Assembly (NCBI GenBank): GCA_022747635.1 | Contig: JAKTNV010000004.1 | Coordinates: 21,048,469-21,112,468, forward strand | DNA: 64,000 nt | Source of the DNA: Hetaerina americana | Lineage: Eukaryota; Arthropoda; Insecta; Odonata; Calopterygidae | Reading direction: 5' to 3' | Part shown: positions 34,150 to 46,150 of the stretch, one piece after another | How positions within the stretch are numbered: position 1 is the stretch's first letter | Layout of the letters: each line of letters opens with the position of its first letter | The notes under the pieces: generated by a model | Databases searched by the model: none | Seen by the model: the letters and a program-made list of their open reading frames with translations, nothing else | What the model was told of the DNA's origin: nothing | Position numbers and translations under genes: made by a program

Positions 34150-37100
34150 ATAAACTACGACCCCTCCTGTATTGCATGCGATTGAAAATATTCTAAGCAA
34201 TCAAGGACGGACGTTTTCAATATAAAATACACCGTTCTCCATATTTCCATGAAGAATATTGACTGCACCGTAACAAGTAGAGTATTACTGCAGTTTCCAA
34301 ATGACAGTGACGACTGAGTTAAAAGAAAGCACAATTCCGAGGAAAATTTCTCTGTTTATCTCAATGGATTGGCGGCCATAACTTCTGCGAACATCTTCTT
34401 TGAGTAGAAATTGCAGTCGAAACAACCTCCGGGACATTAATTTTCTGTCTTCTTTCGCTTTGAGTGTATGCAGGCATATGTACACATATTTGTCAAGAGA
34501 TAATTCGACCTATTTTCAGCGGTGAGTCGTAAAGGGTTATGGAATTCCTAAAGTTTTACCGGATCTCTGAGTGCCAACATAATGGTGATTATAACTACGA
34601 CGTTGACTTGCATGGAATGTGTACAGTGAATGTGTACATGTATAGTGAACGAGGCGCGCCCCCTCCTTCAGTTTTTTTAGCAATAATTTTACAATTCTAC
34701 CACGCCTCACTTAAAACTAATCGTAGACAGACACCTTAGGCCTTAGGAAGTATTTATCCATGACAGATGCGGGAAATTACAATTTTACAATTAAAAATAG
34801 GAAAATTACAATGTTTTTAACAAGACAGGGTAGGTATTAAAGGTGCGAAAATTCAATTTGATCACTACTCCAATTCCGAACACCTTAACATCCCTTTATA
34901 GTCGCTTTATGCATAGTATTTGCAACGTACAGCGGCCAGGAAAGCTTTGGCGTTTATGTTAATTCATCCCATCTGTGATTGAGGACCTAAGATTTAACGT
35001 ACAAAATTTAAACTAAATATTTTAAAATAAATTATTGAAAATTCAAGAAAATCAGCTTAGTAGTTTTCTCGACTATTAAAGTTTTAAATATTTGCACGGT
35101 GATACAATTAAGTAAATTGTATCAGGATATCACAAAATAAATACATATTTATCTTCCAAATGAGAGATTTATAACTAGCTTCGTAAAAAAGGTGTACAAA
35201 GTTGTAGGGACACAAAAAATACGTTTACGTATCACACAAGTACGCGAAGAATTCCTCTAAAAATCCAGCAAACAGAAGTAGTATTAGATGGCCTACGTAA
35301 TTACGAAAGAATCACCCGGACCTGCGAAATCAATCCCCGATCTCTACATGATATCAAATTGATTGAGCGAATTTTAGCATTCTGATGGGGAACGATCAGC
35401 TGGATAACCAAACCTTACGCACTGGAAGACAATTTTTGGACATGGGTGTTCTGATACTCTGCGATTGATTCGCTCACTGACTAAAGGATACTATCACGGT
35501 AACCTCAACCACCGCAGTACTTAAAAAATTCAGGCGCAACTACCCTTCCTTCGGTTGATAAAAAATTAGCTACCCGCCCCAATCCGCCGGGCCGCACTCG
35601 TCGTTAAGCATAATGAAGTAATGCGGCCGTACGGCGTTTCGGGCCATCGCCGGCGTAAACAGAGCTTAAAATATGCAGCGCCAGAAACGTGTCTGCTGGA
35701 TATCGAGAGCCGCTCCGTCAGTCCAGTGGCCTTCATCAAAATTCACGAAGAAAGGGGATGAGGGGGCAGTTTGTGTATACACTGCCAGGGACACTGCGCA
35801 GTAAAGAGCTGTCTAAAACTTAAGTCATCATAGGCTAAGAGTTTCCACATGGACTCGAGGGAGGGGATTCTAACGCAGTAGATTTTAACAACATAACTGT
35901 TAAGGCCTATAAATTATTTTCAAAAAACTTCCGCAAAGAGATGATGAAAGTCTTAAGCACCATAAATGTAAGGTCATTTAATCTTGGCCTTCTTACGACG
36001 GTCAAATGTCCGTGGGAAGGACAATTACTTGGATTACTTGTACTTGATCATGCAATTTTGTGGGAGTTTTCTTTCTCGTATCTTTTCCACTTTATCTAAC
36101 TTTCTGATACTGCGGAGGCATATTGCTTGATTGAATCCCCAGTGACAGGCGGTTTCCCTATCTAGTTTCTCTAATATTCCTACGACAGATGCTTTCATAT
36201 TGTCAAAGTCATCTCAAAAACTTATTATAATTAGTCTGCAAGCTATATATTACGATATGGAACTCTCCGGATTATAGGAAGATAATTTATCATATTTTGA
36301 ATTATAATAAATTCACCCTCACAGAATGTTCTACACTGAGTCTCAACTCTTTTACCCACAAGTTTCCAGCGACGTCTTGAAACCGATCAAGACATCATAA
36401 TCTAAAATTTAGTGAACGTCTTCAGAATTGTGATGGAAAATTAAAAAAAAAATCATTTTGAATTAATGAAATCCATGAATACTAAAATCATGCATCCAAA
36501 ACGTAAAAGAGTATCTCTTCTCACTCAATTTCCATCGTTTTGCAACTTAAGACCATGTGGTATGTGCAATAAAGAGACGAGAACCCTTGAAGAACGAGAC
36601 AACAGGATAAATTTCTATCCGTGTAACGACGACTTCATCATTCGCAAGCATAATATGAACTACGAGAACTCATAGAATATAACAATAACTCGTAGAACGC
36701 ATGGCCTTGGTATTCCATATGGTCTCAATTGAGAGAGCTGGGAAAAAAGAGGACGTCTAGGATGCGCGATTTGATTTCGAATCGCAAGACGCCCTTCCAT
36801 CGCGAGGATGAATGAACGACAACAATGCCATAGGGCGGTAACGAAAAACTGTAAGCACTACACCAAAGAGAGTTAACATACGAGATGAAAAACTGCCGAG
36901 GTGAGAGTATGGAGGAAAGTGGAGAACATAAATTGGAAAGACGGGAAGAAAATTTTACATATGGTGGCAAAAGAAAAGAGTTTATAGGCGGAACTTGAAG
37001 AAGTCGGGGTTATATGATTTACGAGGATACATCAAATTCAAAGACGGCTAGGATAAATCATCAACGATAATGGCCGAAATCCTAAAAATACAAACGTCAA

Positions 37101-37780
37101 TGGAGTAGACACAGCGTAGAGAGATGTTAAAGACCTGGCCAGAAGGAGAATGCTAGGCAATCGGGTGAGACGAAGGAAAGAAATGGGCGTTTTAGTGGTG
37201 GTAATAAATCTGCAAAATTAAAACAGGAAATAATACAAGACAAACAACACTTTAGGGTGGCACTTTAGGGTGGCAACCCTTGACGATACGCTTAGAAGTA
37301 CAAAACGTTAACACGACACGTCCCAAATCTACCAAAAATAGGCAGGCCATCTAGATATGAAGTCTTCCTACAGAGGAGCCCGGATAATAAGCCTGACTTA
37401 AATAGGTGATGGAAGACATGAAAACCAAGATATAAGAATATATAGGGCGGTAGAATATTCAAGGAGAGGGAGAAGGAAACAGTTTAAGGTGTTGCATTAA
37501 GTATAAATGCCTTTTAAGCCCAGTAAAGACAGCATAAAGGTTTAGGAATACGTAATACTAAAAAAGAGGACACACATATTTATTCATTTTCTGCCTTATT
37601 TTTGATTTTATTTTTCATCCGATCATAGAACTCCGTCGAAGGTTTGTCCTTTACCACAAAATACTCTCTCGTAATAACTACAATAATAGGAACTCACCAT
37701 CCACTCCTTCCCCCAACCAAACTATCTCATTCCGCCCCGCAACACCCGTTACAGTCAACCCTCTTTAATCTTTTAAGCCC
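34150..37780. other. AT-rich non-coding tract
   Basis: No exon recognised. It contains the motif at 35632-35655 and a small tandem duplication (CACTTTAGGGTGG twice) near 37248-37274. Confidence 0.5.
35632..35655 (-). repeat. GC stem plus GAAACGCC motif
   Basis: On the minus strand CGCCGGCGATGGCCC runs into GAAACGCCG. It resembles the other stem-GAAAC sites in this window in being a GC-rich patch alone in AT-rich DNA, but the stem is less clean. Confidence 0.2.
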
Positions 37781-37789
37781 CTCTACTTT

Positions 37790-38385
37790 GGAATTGCTTT
37801 TTGAATGCAAGCGAATATCCTGTGTCAGGTGCGCTGATTGGTTACGGACTCTATAAATACCCAAAACCTTCTCCCACCCCGTTCGTAAGACGGCCTTCCA
37901 AATACCACCCCCATCCCCACTTCACTCCCCCGCAGATGACAGATCCGCAAATGCTTTTTTCCCCCTTTTTCTTTCCGGGTGGGTCTGGAGCCTTCCCCGT
38001 GGGCGGGCGGGGACACCTCGAGCCAGGTCTTCCCCTCCCGTCCCTTGGGGGGCCGCGTGGGTGGGTGTGTATGGGAGGGAGAGGGAGGCGGAGGGACCGG
38101 GAGATCAAGATGTGCGCTTCGAAAAGGTGGTCCGCGATCATTTCCTGGCGCCCCCTCGCCTATTTATGGTCAAGGACCCGAATTTGAGAACCAGCCCGCC
38201 TTCGCCTGTATTCTCTCCCTCACTCCCGTTTCGACTCATCCCGGAGCGAGTCACGGCTTCCCGTCGGCAATTAGCGATTGAAATCGATTACCCCTGGCGT
38301 GTCGGAGCGTTTCGTGTCAGTGCTAAAAGAAAGAAGGGGTCCCACCTGGAATGGTGCGCCGAGGAGTGGAATTTGTTTTAAGTAC
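37790..38385 (+). promoter_or_regulatory. GC-rich island with CCAAT/TATA-like upstream elements
   Basis: An ATTGG (inverted CCAAT) at 37837-37841 and TATAAATA at 37852-37859 precede a GC-rich, CpG-containing block. The spacing between the two boxes is unusually short. Plus frames of 128 and 106 codons in the block show no recognisable domain. This is a candidate promoter by sequence only. Confidence 0.3.
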
Positions 38386-39620
38386 CCAGTCTAATGTAAG
38401 AAAAATTCCATCTGGGCGGATGTCTTAATCTCAGCGAGGATATCTTGAAAGACATCTGAATCGGAGAAGACGACAGTTTCGAAGTATACACACATGAAAA
38501 AGTGACGCTAACTGAGTAATAATATGAAATTTATTTGTATCGCCTGCTACTTCACTAGGAGGCTGGTATACGAGGCTACCTCCTCGTAAAGCAATCATAT
38601 ACCAAAATGAATCTAATTTAAGCTAGGTAAAAATCTGGCAATATGTGTGAAATAGAATTATTCGTAAAAACCTTTATTTCGTCCTTGATTGACGCAGACA
38701 TGAACCTAGATGCCCAACTAATACGTCCCGCAGATATGTTCAAGGCTTAGCCATGGAAGACTCTTTCGTTATATTGGAAATCTTATTTTAAATTTTTTTC
38801 TAGTGACGCCATGCGGCTAATTCTGTTAAAATTTATTAACAAAAGAATTTTGGCTTTTAAATTAACCTACAGTATATTTCCAGGAAACTTACAATAGAAC
38901 CTTTCTCTAGAAAGAATAGCATAAAACATTTTCCGGGAGTAATAAAAGAGAGACTTCGATGGGGGCTTGAGTAACTTAATAATATGAATTCTGTCGATTC
39001 AAATAATGAGAGTTGCTTAATAGATTGAAATACGAATGGGATAGTTACACAATGTCTCCAAATTATAAGTTGGTTATATCTATTTTGGAAAAATGGAAGC
39101 AGTCAAATGAATTTCACTTAAATTGATTATCCATTGACGCCCACAATCTGAAGGTTTTGTTGCAAATTTCGGATTTGATAAAATATTAGAACAGCCTTTC
39201 GTAAAACTTAAATATCCACCACACTCCCTTTTATGCGTCATTTAGATGATAGGAACACCAGAGAAGAGATAGTTGGGGGCGGTAAAATGTGATGCCATCA
39301 AATAAATATGAAAATAAAATGGATAGACAGGGTAACAAATGAAGAAATACATGTACTTTGAAGAGTGGGTGAAGAGAGACGCATATGGGGGACACTTTGC
39401 AAGAAGAGGAAAAACCTAGCAAAACCTTGACCAGCGTTTTTTTATTATCTTTCCTGATTGTTTCCTGTATTCATTACCCAAATTCTCTTAACTTTTTCAG
39501 GTGTTCCGGAAAGAAGGCAGCGCTTCTAGCTTTACCGCAATACTGCGTATTTAAATACTCGGCCCTGATTTGTTGGTTGACAACTGTTAATCGTAATACA
39601 AATGGATACATCGGTGGGTA
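38386..39620. other. AT-rich non-coding tract
   Basis: Nothing assigned. An acceptor-like TTAACTTTTTCAG ends near 39501 without a convincing exon after it. Confidence 0.5.
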
Positions 39621-39622
39621 CT

Positions 39623-39870
39623 GAGGAGGAACGCGTGGTATCCAGTGGGTAAAACGCTGGGCTTTTCACCGGTGGGTCACCGTTCGATTCCCGGTGACGC
39701 CTCCGGGCGCCCTCAACCCCAGCTGTTGATTTTCCAGAAACCAGAACTGCCAGAGAAGCCACAAGCACCAACAGAGAAAGGAACTGGGCCCCTCTCCATA
39801 TTTACGAGTGAATTTTACACGGTGAGCTCTATCTTCATCTATCAAATTAATCTTCGGGTTGTGAATTGAG
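39623..39870 (+). repeat. SINE copy, family 1 (plus strand)
   Basis: The tRNA-like head has an A box TGGTATCCAGTGGG (39636-39649) and a B box GTTCGATTCC (39682-39691) within a GGTCACCG/CGGTGACG stem. The body contains GAACTGGGCCCCTC, GAGTGAATTTTACACGG and GTGAGCTCTATCTTCATC, and ends near CTTCGGGTTG. These landmarks align with the minus-strand copies at 33887 and 48137. Confidence 0.75.
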
Positions 39871-41295
39871 GCTGGTATATTTCTTCACTTACAACTAACC
39901 AAAAAACGCCCGCGAGACAGTCGACGGTTCGGACTGGAAGCGTTCCCGTGCCTCACAGCTCAGTTATCTCAGTACACTAATTGGCACGGCCCCAGGACTT
40001 GGGAGCCCCACATTTCCCTCGAACTCCACCCGCACCCCACTCACTTCCATTCCACGGCAGAGCATTGCGCCGTGTGATAATTCTTCTCGGGAGGGGGGAT
40101 AGATCTTTCCACGTGTATGCTCGCTGATGTTTTCCTTTGCCCCATCCCTGTGGGATGTGACAAGTGGCGATGCGTCAGCGTCGCAATGCAAGTACCGTCG
40201 TCATGTTTTCTATTTCCAATTACACTATCGCGTTATCATCTTAAACACGGTCATGTGGTGGCATTGAAAGTTTGACTGATTCACACGGCAGTCGACTCAA
40301 AATCAATTGATTTCATCGAATCGATGGCACGGATACGATTTTCCCCTTGAAGCAGCCCTGAGCTCGGATATCCAGATAGAACTCATAATGAGCTTTGGCA
40401 TCCAAAATATTTGTATACGTGAAACAAATAGTAAACCTGTAAATCTTACAGCATTAAAAAAACACTTAAAATTGGAAGGATTTATTACAAAAAAGTTAGT
40501 TATTTCAAAGTGATCAAAACTAATTTCATGAGCGTTGGGTTGGTGGAATTTTTCAATATCTATTCATTTTCAAGATTTGCCTTTCAAATCCATTCATAGA
40601 CGCACTGAGATGGGAAAAATATATCAACATAGGACCCTAGATTTTTAGAAAATTATGTTGTACTGAAAGGGTCAATCGGTATCAAAGCAAGATCTCAGTG
40701 CCATCAAATGGAATTGAATTGCTCATGATATTGAATTCACGCTCACACATTGGTTAGTTTTCCAGATAAAACTTCGGGACGAAACCATCGCATAACGAGA
40801 CATGATTTACGTTAGTGTAAAGGAGTGATTTAAATTTGGAACTTATAAGACTGTTTTAAAATATCTTTGGCCTCGCCAGATGAGATATCTAAAATAATTT
40901 GGGCTCGCCCGATCCGGAGTGGACCAGGTCTGCATTAAAAGTATAACTTACAAGCGGATCCTTGGGATCTAAAATACTCATCTGATCGCCGCCAGACAAT
41001 TAGCAATATTATACCGATCAAAGGTATTATTAATAATCATCTACCGGGTAGGGAAGGTTTTTGAGGCATCCAATATATAAGTTCCACATTTCTAAGTCAT
41101 ACCTATCACAACACTAAATAAAAAAATACTCTAAAACTTGCATTGCAATAAAACATTCTTTAAATCCACATACTCTCTGTCTCCCTTCGTTATGTTCAAT
41201 ATGCTTATTATTTTCCTACCTATACCTCGTTTGTTCAATATTATACCTCTTCTACATTTCCCAGCCGCCTGATCTCCTGACGAGGGGATGTTCCA
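39871..41295. other. mostly AT-rich non-coding tract
   Basis: Nothing assigned beyond a moderately GC-rich start (39900-40200). Confidence 0.5.
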
Positions 41296-41458
41296 TGGCC
41301 CTCCTGCTCCCCGGATTTGAGGCCACGTGATATTTTACTTTGGGGATATCTCAAAAGCTGAGGTTCACAAAGTTCGACCAAGGACTTTGGAAGCTCTTGA
41401 GTTCCATGATATAACACTTCAAATTGCCATGTCGATATACGACGAGGACGAAAACTAA
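41296..41458 (+). pseudogene. transposase C-terminal remnant, Tc1/mariner-like, frameshifted
   Basis: One frame reads SPDLRPRDILLWGYLKS and stops at 41359. Shifting one base, the next frame continues VHKVRPRTLEALE and runs to a TAA at 41456. Together they match the end of DDE transposases common in insects (an SPDL..D..LWGYLK block followed by a P.TLEEL block). The frameshift, substitutions and absence of the N-terminal two thirds show a dead fragment. No terminal repeats were found. Confidence 0.55.
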
Positions 41459-41589
41459 ATCACTGTTGCTGTTCTAAAGTGATGGTTCTTCCTCATCATG
41501 CAATGTTCATCAAAAATGCATTTACGTCGACCTGAAAGGATGACGGCAATCGCGATACCGCTTAGACAAGACATGCCGTGATATAGAGA

Positions 41590-42030
41590 GAGACCCTCCC
41601 TACCTGCCGTTAATTGCTCACGCGCTGTTTGCGTGGGTGGGGACGGCTTGTTGTTCACACAATTCTCATCCCTCCCCATCGCGGGATTGACAAGGCGTCG
41701 CAGCCGTTCGTCGTCAGCGGGGACGCGCACGTTTTTCCCGCGGGGCGCGGTCCCATTTTGCCTCCTCCCCCCTGCACTCCCTCGCACCCGGCCGCCGCCA
41801 CTCCTTTGTGGCCCGCGCGCCGGGCCTCCCCTTGCCCCGCCGCCGGATATGATTTACGGGAGAATGGAGAGCTGATTCACTCCACCATCCGACGCTCCTC
41901 TTCAATAACCCCTCCCTCGCCACTCCCATCCCATCAAAGCACTCCCCCGTGCAATTTACTGGGAGGAGGGGAAGGGGGAAGAGGGATTCTGCGGGGGAGA
42001 CGGGGGAAACACCCTGGTGGCTGAATTTCG
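41590..42030. other. GC-rich CpG island
   Basis: GC-rich, CpG-dense block, C-rich on the plus strand in the middle and G-rich at its right end. The overlapping frames of 80-136 codons are compositionally biased and unrecognised. Confidence 0.5.
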
Positions 42031-42439
42031 ACCCAACCATTGGACCTCACTAAGCTCAGTTAAATACATTTAAACAATTATAAATCCAATACTTAGGTAA
42101 AGACGAAAATAAAAGTTGGATTGGTTTATCTGACATACATAAATATATTTCACGCCAATAATCAGAATATTAGCAGGCAATTTTAGAAATTTCTCGTTTA
42201 AAAGACAATGCACCACCCATAACAGCCACCAATAAGTGCGATTTTCCGTGCGACAAAATATTTCGGGTGAATGCTGGCAACATACATAAAGAAACAACCC
42301 AACATTACTATTATTTGCTTATTTCAAGCGCAGTAGGACTTAGTACAAGGTAGATACGTATGATTCTTACCTTTCAAAATGACTAGGAGTTCAAGATTAT
42401 AGTTTTTCGCTTCCCAACCGTTGTCTTACGTGAGTAAAA
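42031..42439. other. AT-rich non-coding stretch
   Basis: Nothing assigned. Confidence 0.55.
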
Positions 42440-42545
42440 CACGTCATTTTATCCGTTTGAAAGTGAAGCCCACTCTCACAAGAGGATTAAGTAATGCAAA
42501 TGATTTGCAGAGCAAAAATCGTGGGTTCGAGTACCGCTTAGCGCT
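42440..42545 (+). repeat. tRNA-like fragment with B box
   Basis: GGTTCGAGT at 42524-42532 within GTGGGTTCGAGTACCGC resembles a pol III B box and T arm. The upstream A box is unclear. Probably a decayed SINE head. Confidence 0.35.
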
Positions 42546-44020
42546 TGAATGTACTTTTTCTAGAGTTGGGCATCAAATTAGTTCAGGTCTACATGGTGGG
42601 CAATAATAATCTCGATCGTCGGAGTACCTGATAAAACCTGAAAAAACTCTCCAAAGGCAGGAGTGAGTCCAAGATATGTAGGTTGGTGGAAGAATCAAAA
42701 AAGGGAAAATTAAACAGCAGTCGGGAAATGTGTGCGTGGGAGGAGCTTAAAGGTTAAAAAGGCTGAGAAAGCGATGGGCGGAGGTAGATTATCGGTTCAC
42801 CCAAAAACCTCTCCATTTTTATTTTTTCCTCTCCTTTCTCTGGCCGCCACTCTCCCTTGTACCACAATAACCTCTCCATAAATCAAATCACCAAATCCCC
42901 AATCAACTCTTAGCTCGAAGTATTTGACGAATGCCGCGGCTATGTCTGACCCCAAGCGCGTGGTTGCGCTGGAAAGAAAAACATCGGTATCCGGTCATGA
43001 AATGAATAACGGAAGGCTGGAGTCTGGAAAAATGGAAATTGCTTAGTATCACAGCCATTAAGTGAACACCAGACGATTCAGAAACGCCCAACAACTGACC
43101 CAGTTCCCACGAGACCGGAATTCTGAAATATACTGAAAGCAGTGCCCATCGAACAAAAAACATGAATTATAGATAATAAAATTAAGGTAAAGAGTAGCAT
43201 TTGGGAACATGCTGATACATGATATGATGCGCTTTTATTATGAAAAGGATGAGCGTCATACTTTGTACAATAACGTTTAATTCGACCCGCTCGAATTATC
43301 ATGCCAAAGGAAAGTACACGGAGTAAATTTAAAGCACAAAATATACTTAAAGTTAAGTAATTAGGGTCATGAAGTATGCAAATCGCATGATAATTTTTAA
43401 AAACATTGACTAAATAAGAATTTTTAGATAAATGAATTAGGAAATTCGTATGAAAGTAAACAGTAGTAGGTATAACATAATTAATTTTCAACATCATCTA
43501 AAGGAGTTCGACTGGACGTACCAATTTCTTAACCGGAGAGCCTCTCATCAGGACATCGTAAATTGAGCGAAAAGTCCTAGAGTGAAACAGAATGTTAAAA
43601 AATATACGAAACAAATATAGGAGAAATATAATTTCCGGGAAAAGGTGGGAAACCGGTAGGTGGCGGGAAAAGGTCTAAACACCTCTTCCCAATAATGAAC
43701 ACTGAGGCTATAGTAATTTTCGATCACAAAACGCAAGACTATCCATAGGTATATTTGGAAATTCCTAATAGTACACCTAAGCCCCCTTATAATAAAAACA
43801 ACGCGGATAGTCTTTAAACGCTGATAATTTAGGCATGCAGACTACGTTCTAATTTCAAAACAAACAAAAAATAAACAAGAGCTGAATAAAGAGCGGAATG
43901 TGAAGCGAGAACTAATTAAAACGATACTTGATATGTAATGTGCACAACTTTTATGAATATTAAATATCAATTCAATCATTATAGTAGCAAGATTGGTGAG
44001 TAGATGGATATAACTGGCTA
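42546..44020. other. AT-rich non-coding tract
   Basis: Nothing assigned. A TATCACAGCCATT string at about 43048 resembles a miR-2/13 seed but lacks the hairpin. Confidence 0.5.
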
Positions 44021-44156
<136 letters not shown>

Positions 44157-44189
44157 CGATTGTACGGAAAAACTCATACGAGCGGCACA

Positions 44190-44357
44190 ATAATTGGCTG
44201 ACACAACATAACACAAATAGAAAAGAATAGACACATATAAAAGAACACTTACACGGTAAATTGTTCGAGCTTTCGGCCCTCTCAGGGGCCTTCTTCAAGA
44301 GAGACTCTTTTATATGTGTCTATTCTTTTCTATTTGTGTTATGTTGTGTCAGCCAAT

Positions 44358-44360
<3 letters not shown>
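44190..44360. repeat. perfect 55-bp inverted repeat with 61-nt loop
   Basis: Bases 44190-44244 are exactly the reverse complement of 44306-44360. The 61-base loop (44245-44305) contains a smaller GGCCC/GGGCC hairpin followed on the minus strand by GAAAGC. Outside the arms the two flanks are different microsatellites. The structure could extrude as a cruciform or be transcribed as a long hairpin RNA. It could also reflect two head-to-head retroelement 3' ends or an assembly fold-back. Confidence 0.9.
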
Positions 44361-44398
<38 letters not shown>

Positions 44399-44400
44399 AC

Positions 44401-44480
<80 letters not shown>
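44359..44480. repeat. compound (AT)n(GT)n(AT)n microsatellite
   Basis: AT repeat (44359-44374), about 12 GT units (44375-44398), then a long AT repeat to 44480 with one interruption. It abuts the right arm of the inverted repeat. Confidence 0.93.
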
Positions 44481-44484
<4 letters not shown>

Positions 44485-45214
44485 CCAAAGCGTGAACAAA
44501 ATGGAGATTTATATTATACAAGTCTAGCATAGTAAGTAGACAAGTCAAGTCTTGTAGTCCACTATTCAGACAATCTGTACACGTTAATTATAGGAAAAGG
44601 AGTAAAAACCTTTAAAATTTTAATTTACTTTCTAATTATAGTAATACAATCTATATTTCGACACCAGCACCAAAGTAGACCACCTAATCATGATAACGAC
44701 CAAAGTGCGGAATTAATTGTGATGATGGGCATAAACTAATCCGTCTACGTATTCTATTACTTTTTTCGCCGAAATGAGGCCGTCTGAATGCAAGAGCAGT
44801 ATAACAATAATTTACTACCAATAACACAGATATGAAGGGCGTTCAGCACATCCCGCCTTCCGATACGATTGAAAGAAATGAAGAACTTGTTTACTTAAAT
44901 ACTCCTAAAAGTAATTATAAAAAGACAATAAGCTAGACTTCATACTAAGGTGATGAAAACAATTTTTAGGTTTTACAGTTTCATCGCAAGCACACGAATT
45001 ATACGATAGTAAAGCAGTGTATAAGCAAGTATATTCGTCAGTGAGGGAGTCACTTCATTTCGTTTCACTTGGGTGGTCTTATCTGCTGCTACTGCTGATT
45101 ATAATCGTTCACTCGAGAAGTGGACGCCAGTGCTCTGGCCTTATCTAGAAGTCTTTGTAAACCGTTTTGTCTTAGTGAATGAATGGATTCTCATATGTCC
45201 TTGAAACCTTAATA
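44481..45214. other. AT-rich non-coding stretch
   Basis: Nothing assigned. Confidence 0.55.
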
Positions 45215-45480
45215 AAGAACACCACAGTAATCAACCCGAAGGAAACTTAGATAGGCGAGCTGAACTCCTACTCAGCATTACAGCGTGCAAAATTCACGCA
45301 GGGGGAGGGCAGTAATATTCCCTGAACCGCCTGTATTTTTACAGGAAGATAACGAGCCGAAAGACCACACAGCTTGGCTGAAGCTGTGGTCCAAAACCAC
45401 CGGATATCAAAACCTGACCTTTCAGTCAGAATCCGAAAACCCCGATCTTGACGCTTAAAAAACCCAGAGCCTAAGTGTAC
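45215..45480 (-). repeat. SINE copy, family 1 (diverged)
   Basis: Minus strand: CCAAGCTGTG, CTTCCTG, CCCCCTGCGTGAATTTTGCACG, then CTTCGGGTTGATTACTGTG. The order and 3' end agree with the copies at 48137 and 33887. The tRNA-like head is strongly decayed. Confidence 0.6.
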
Positions 45481-46077
45481 AGCATGTTTTTTCTCGTACT
45501 ACGCACACTTAACAAATCCAGGGAATTATTTCAGCCTAATCTTCCCCATCACAGTAATCAAGCAGTTGGGTTGATTAACCACTGTGTTTTTGAGTAGCAG
45601 AAATCATTAGTGGAGACGACCGACATCCGATTTTATTTGCGCCACAAGGGATAGGAGGAGAATTTAGTAGATTTGGAATGCTCAGGGAATGGGTGAAGGG
45701 TTAATGGAAACCCGGCGTCGGAATTAGCCTACTCTTACTAAAAGGCGCGCATAGAGGTCCACAGTTGAACGACCCCACCGATGGAAGTCATACTACACTG
45801 CAAGGACTCCCCACATGGCATCCCAAGTAAGACTCAGGATACCTCTAAAAAATTCTAATACACACGTGGTTCTAACGCGAGCCTTAGGGGTAAGCAGTCC
45901 GAAAACTAGCCACCACTCTGATTCGATCCTCGAGGTGGTTTTGACAGGTGAGAGAAGTCGCCTCAATAAAAGCCCTAAGACGTAGGTAATGGTAATATTT
46001 ACATTCCCCATAGACTTCTTAAAACAAAACTTGGATTCTATAAGTCTCTCTAGAATCATCGTCCGGATTAAAAATCA
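45481..46077. other. non-coding, probably repeat-derived
   Basis: A GATTCGATCCTCGAGG string near 45920 could be a decayed B box, but no full element is defined. No gene seen. Confidence 0.4.
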
Positions 46078-46150
46078 AGGCAGTCCGACCGGAAGTCGAA
46101 CCCTCCAACTATTGGAAGTCGAACTATCCACTATTCTACCGCACCACACG
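46078..46150 (-). repeat. tRNA-like pseudogene or SINE head
   Basis: On the minus strand GGTAGAATAGTGGATAG (A-box-like) is followed by GGGTTCGACTTCC (B box) at roughly tRNA spacing. No closing acceptor stem is visible. Confidence 0.45.

Noticed and set aside
43046..43066. TATCACAGCCATT string resembling the miR-2/miR-13 seed
   Set aside because: The match ends after 13 bases, and the upstream sequence cannot pair with it to make the long stem a pre-microRNA needs; only a 6-bp GTCTGG/CCAGAC stem surrounds it.
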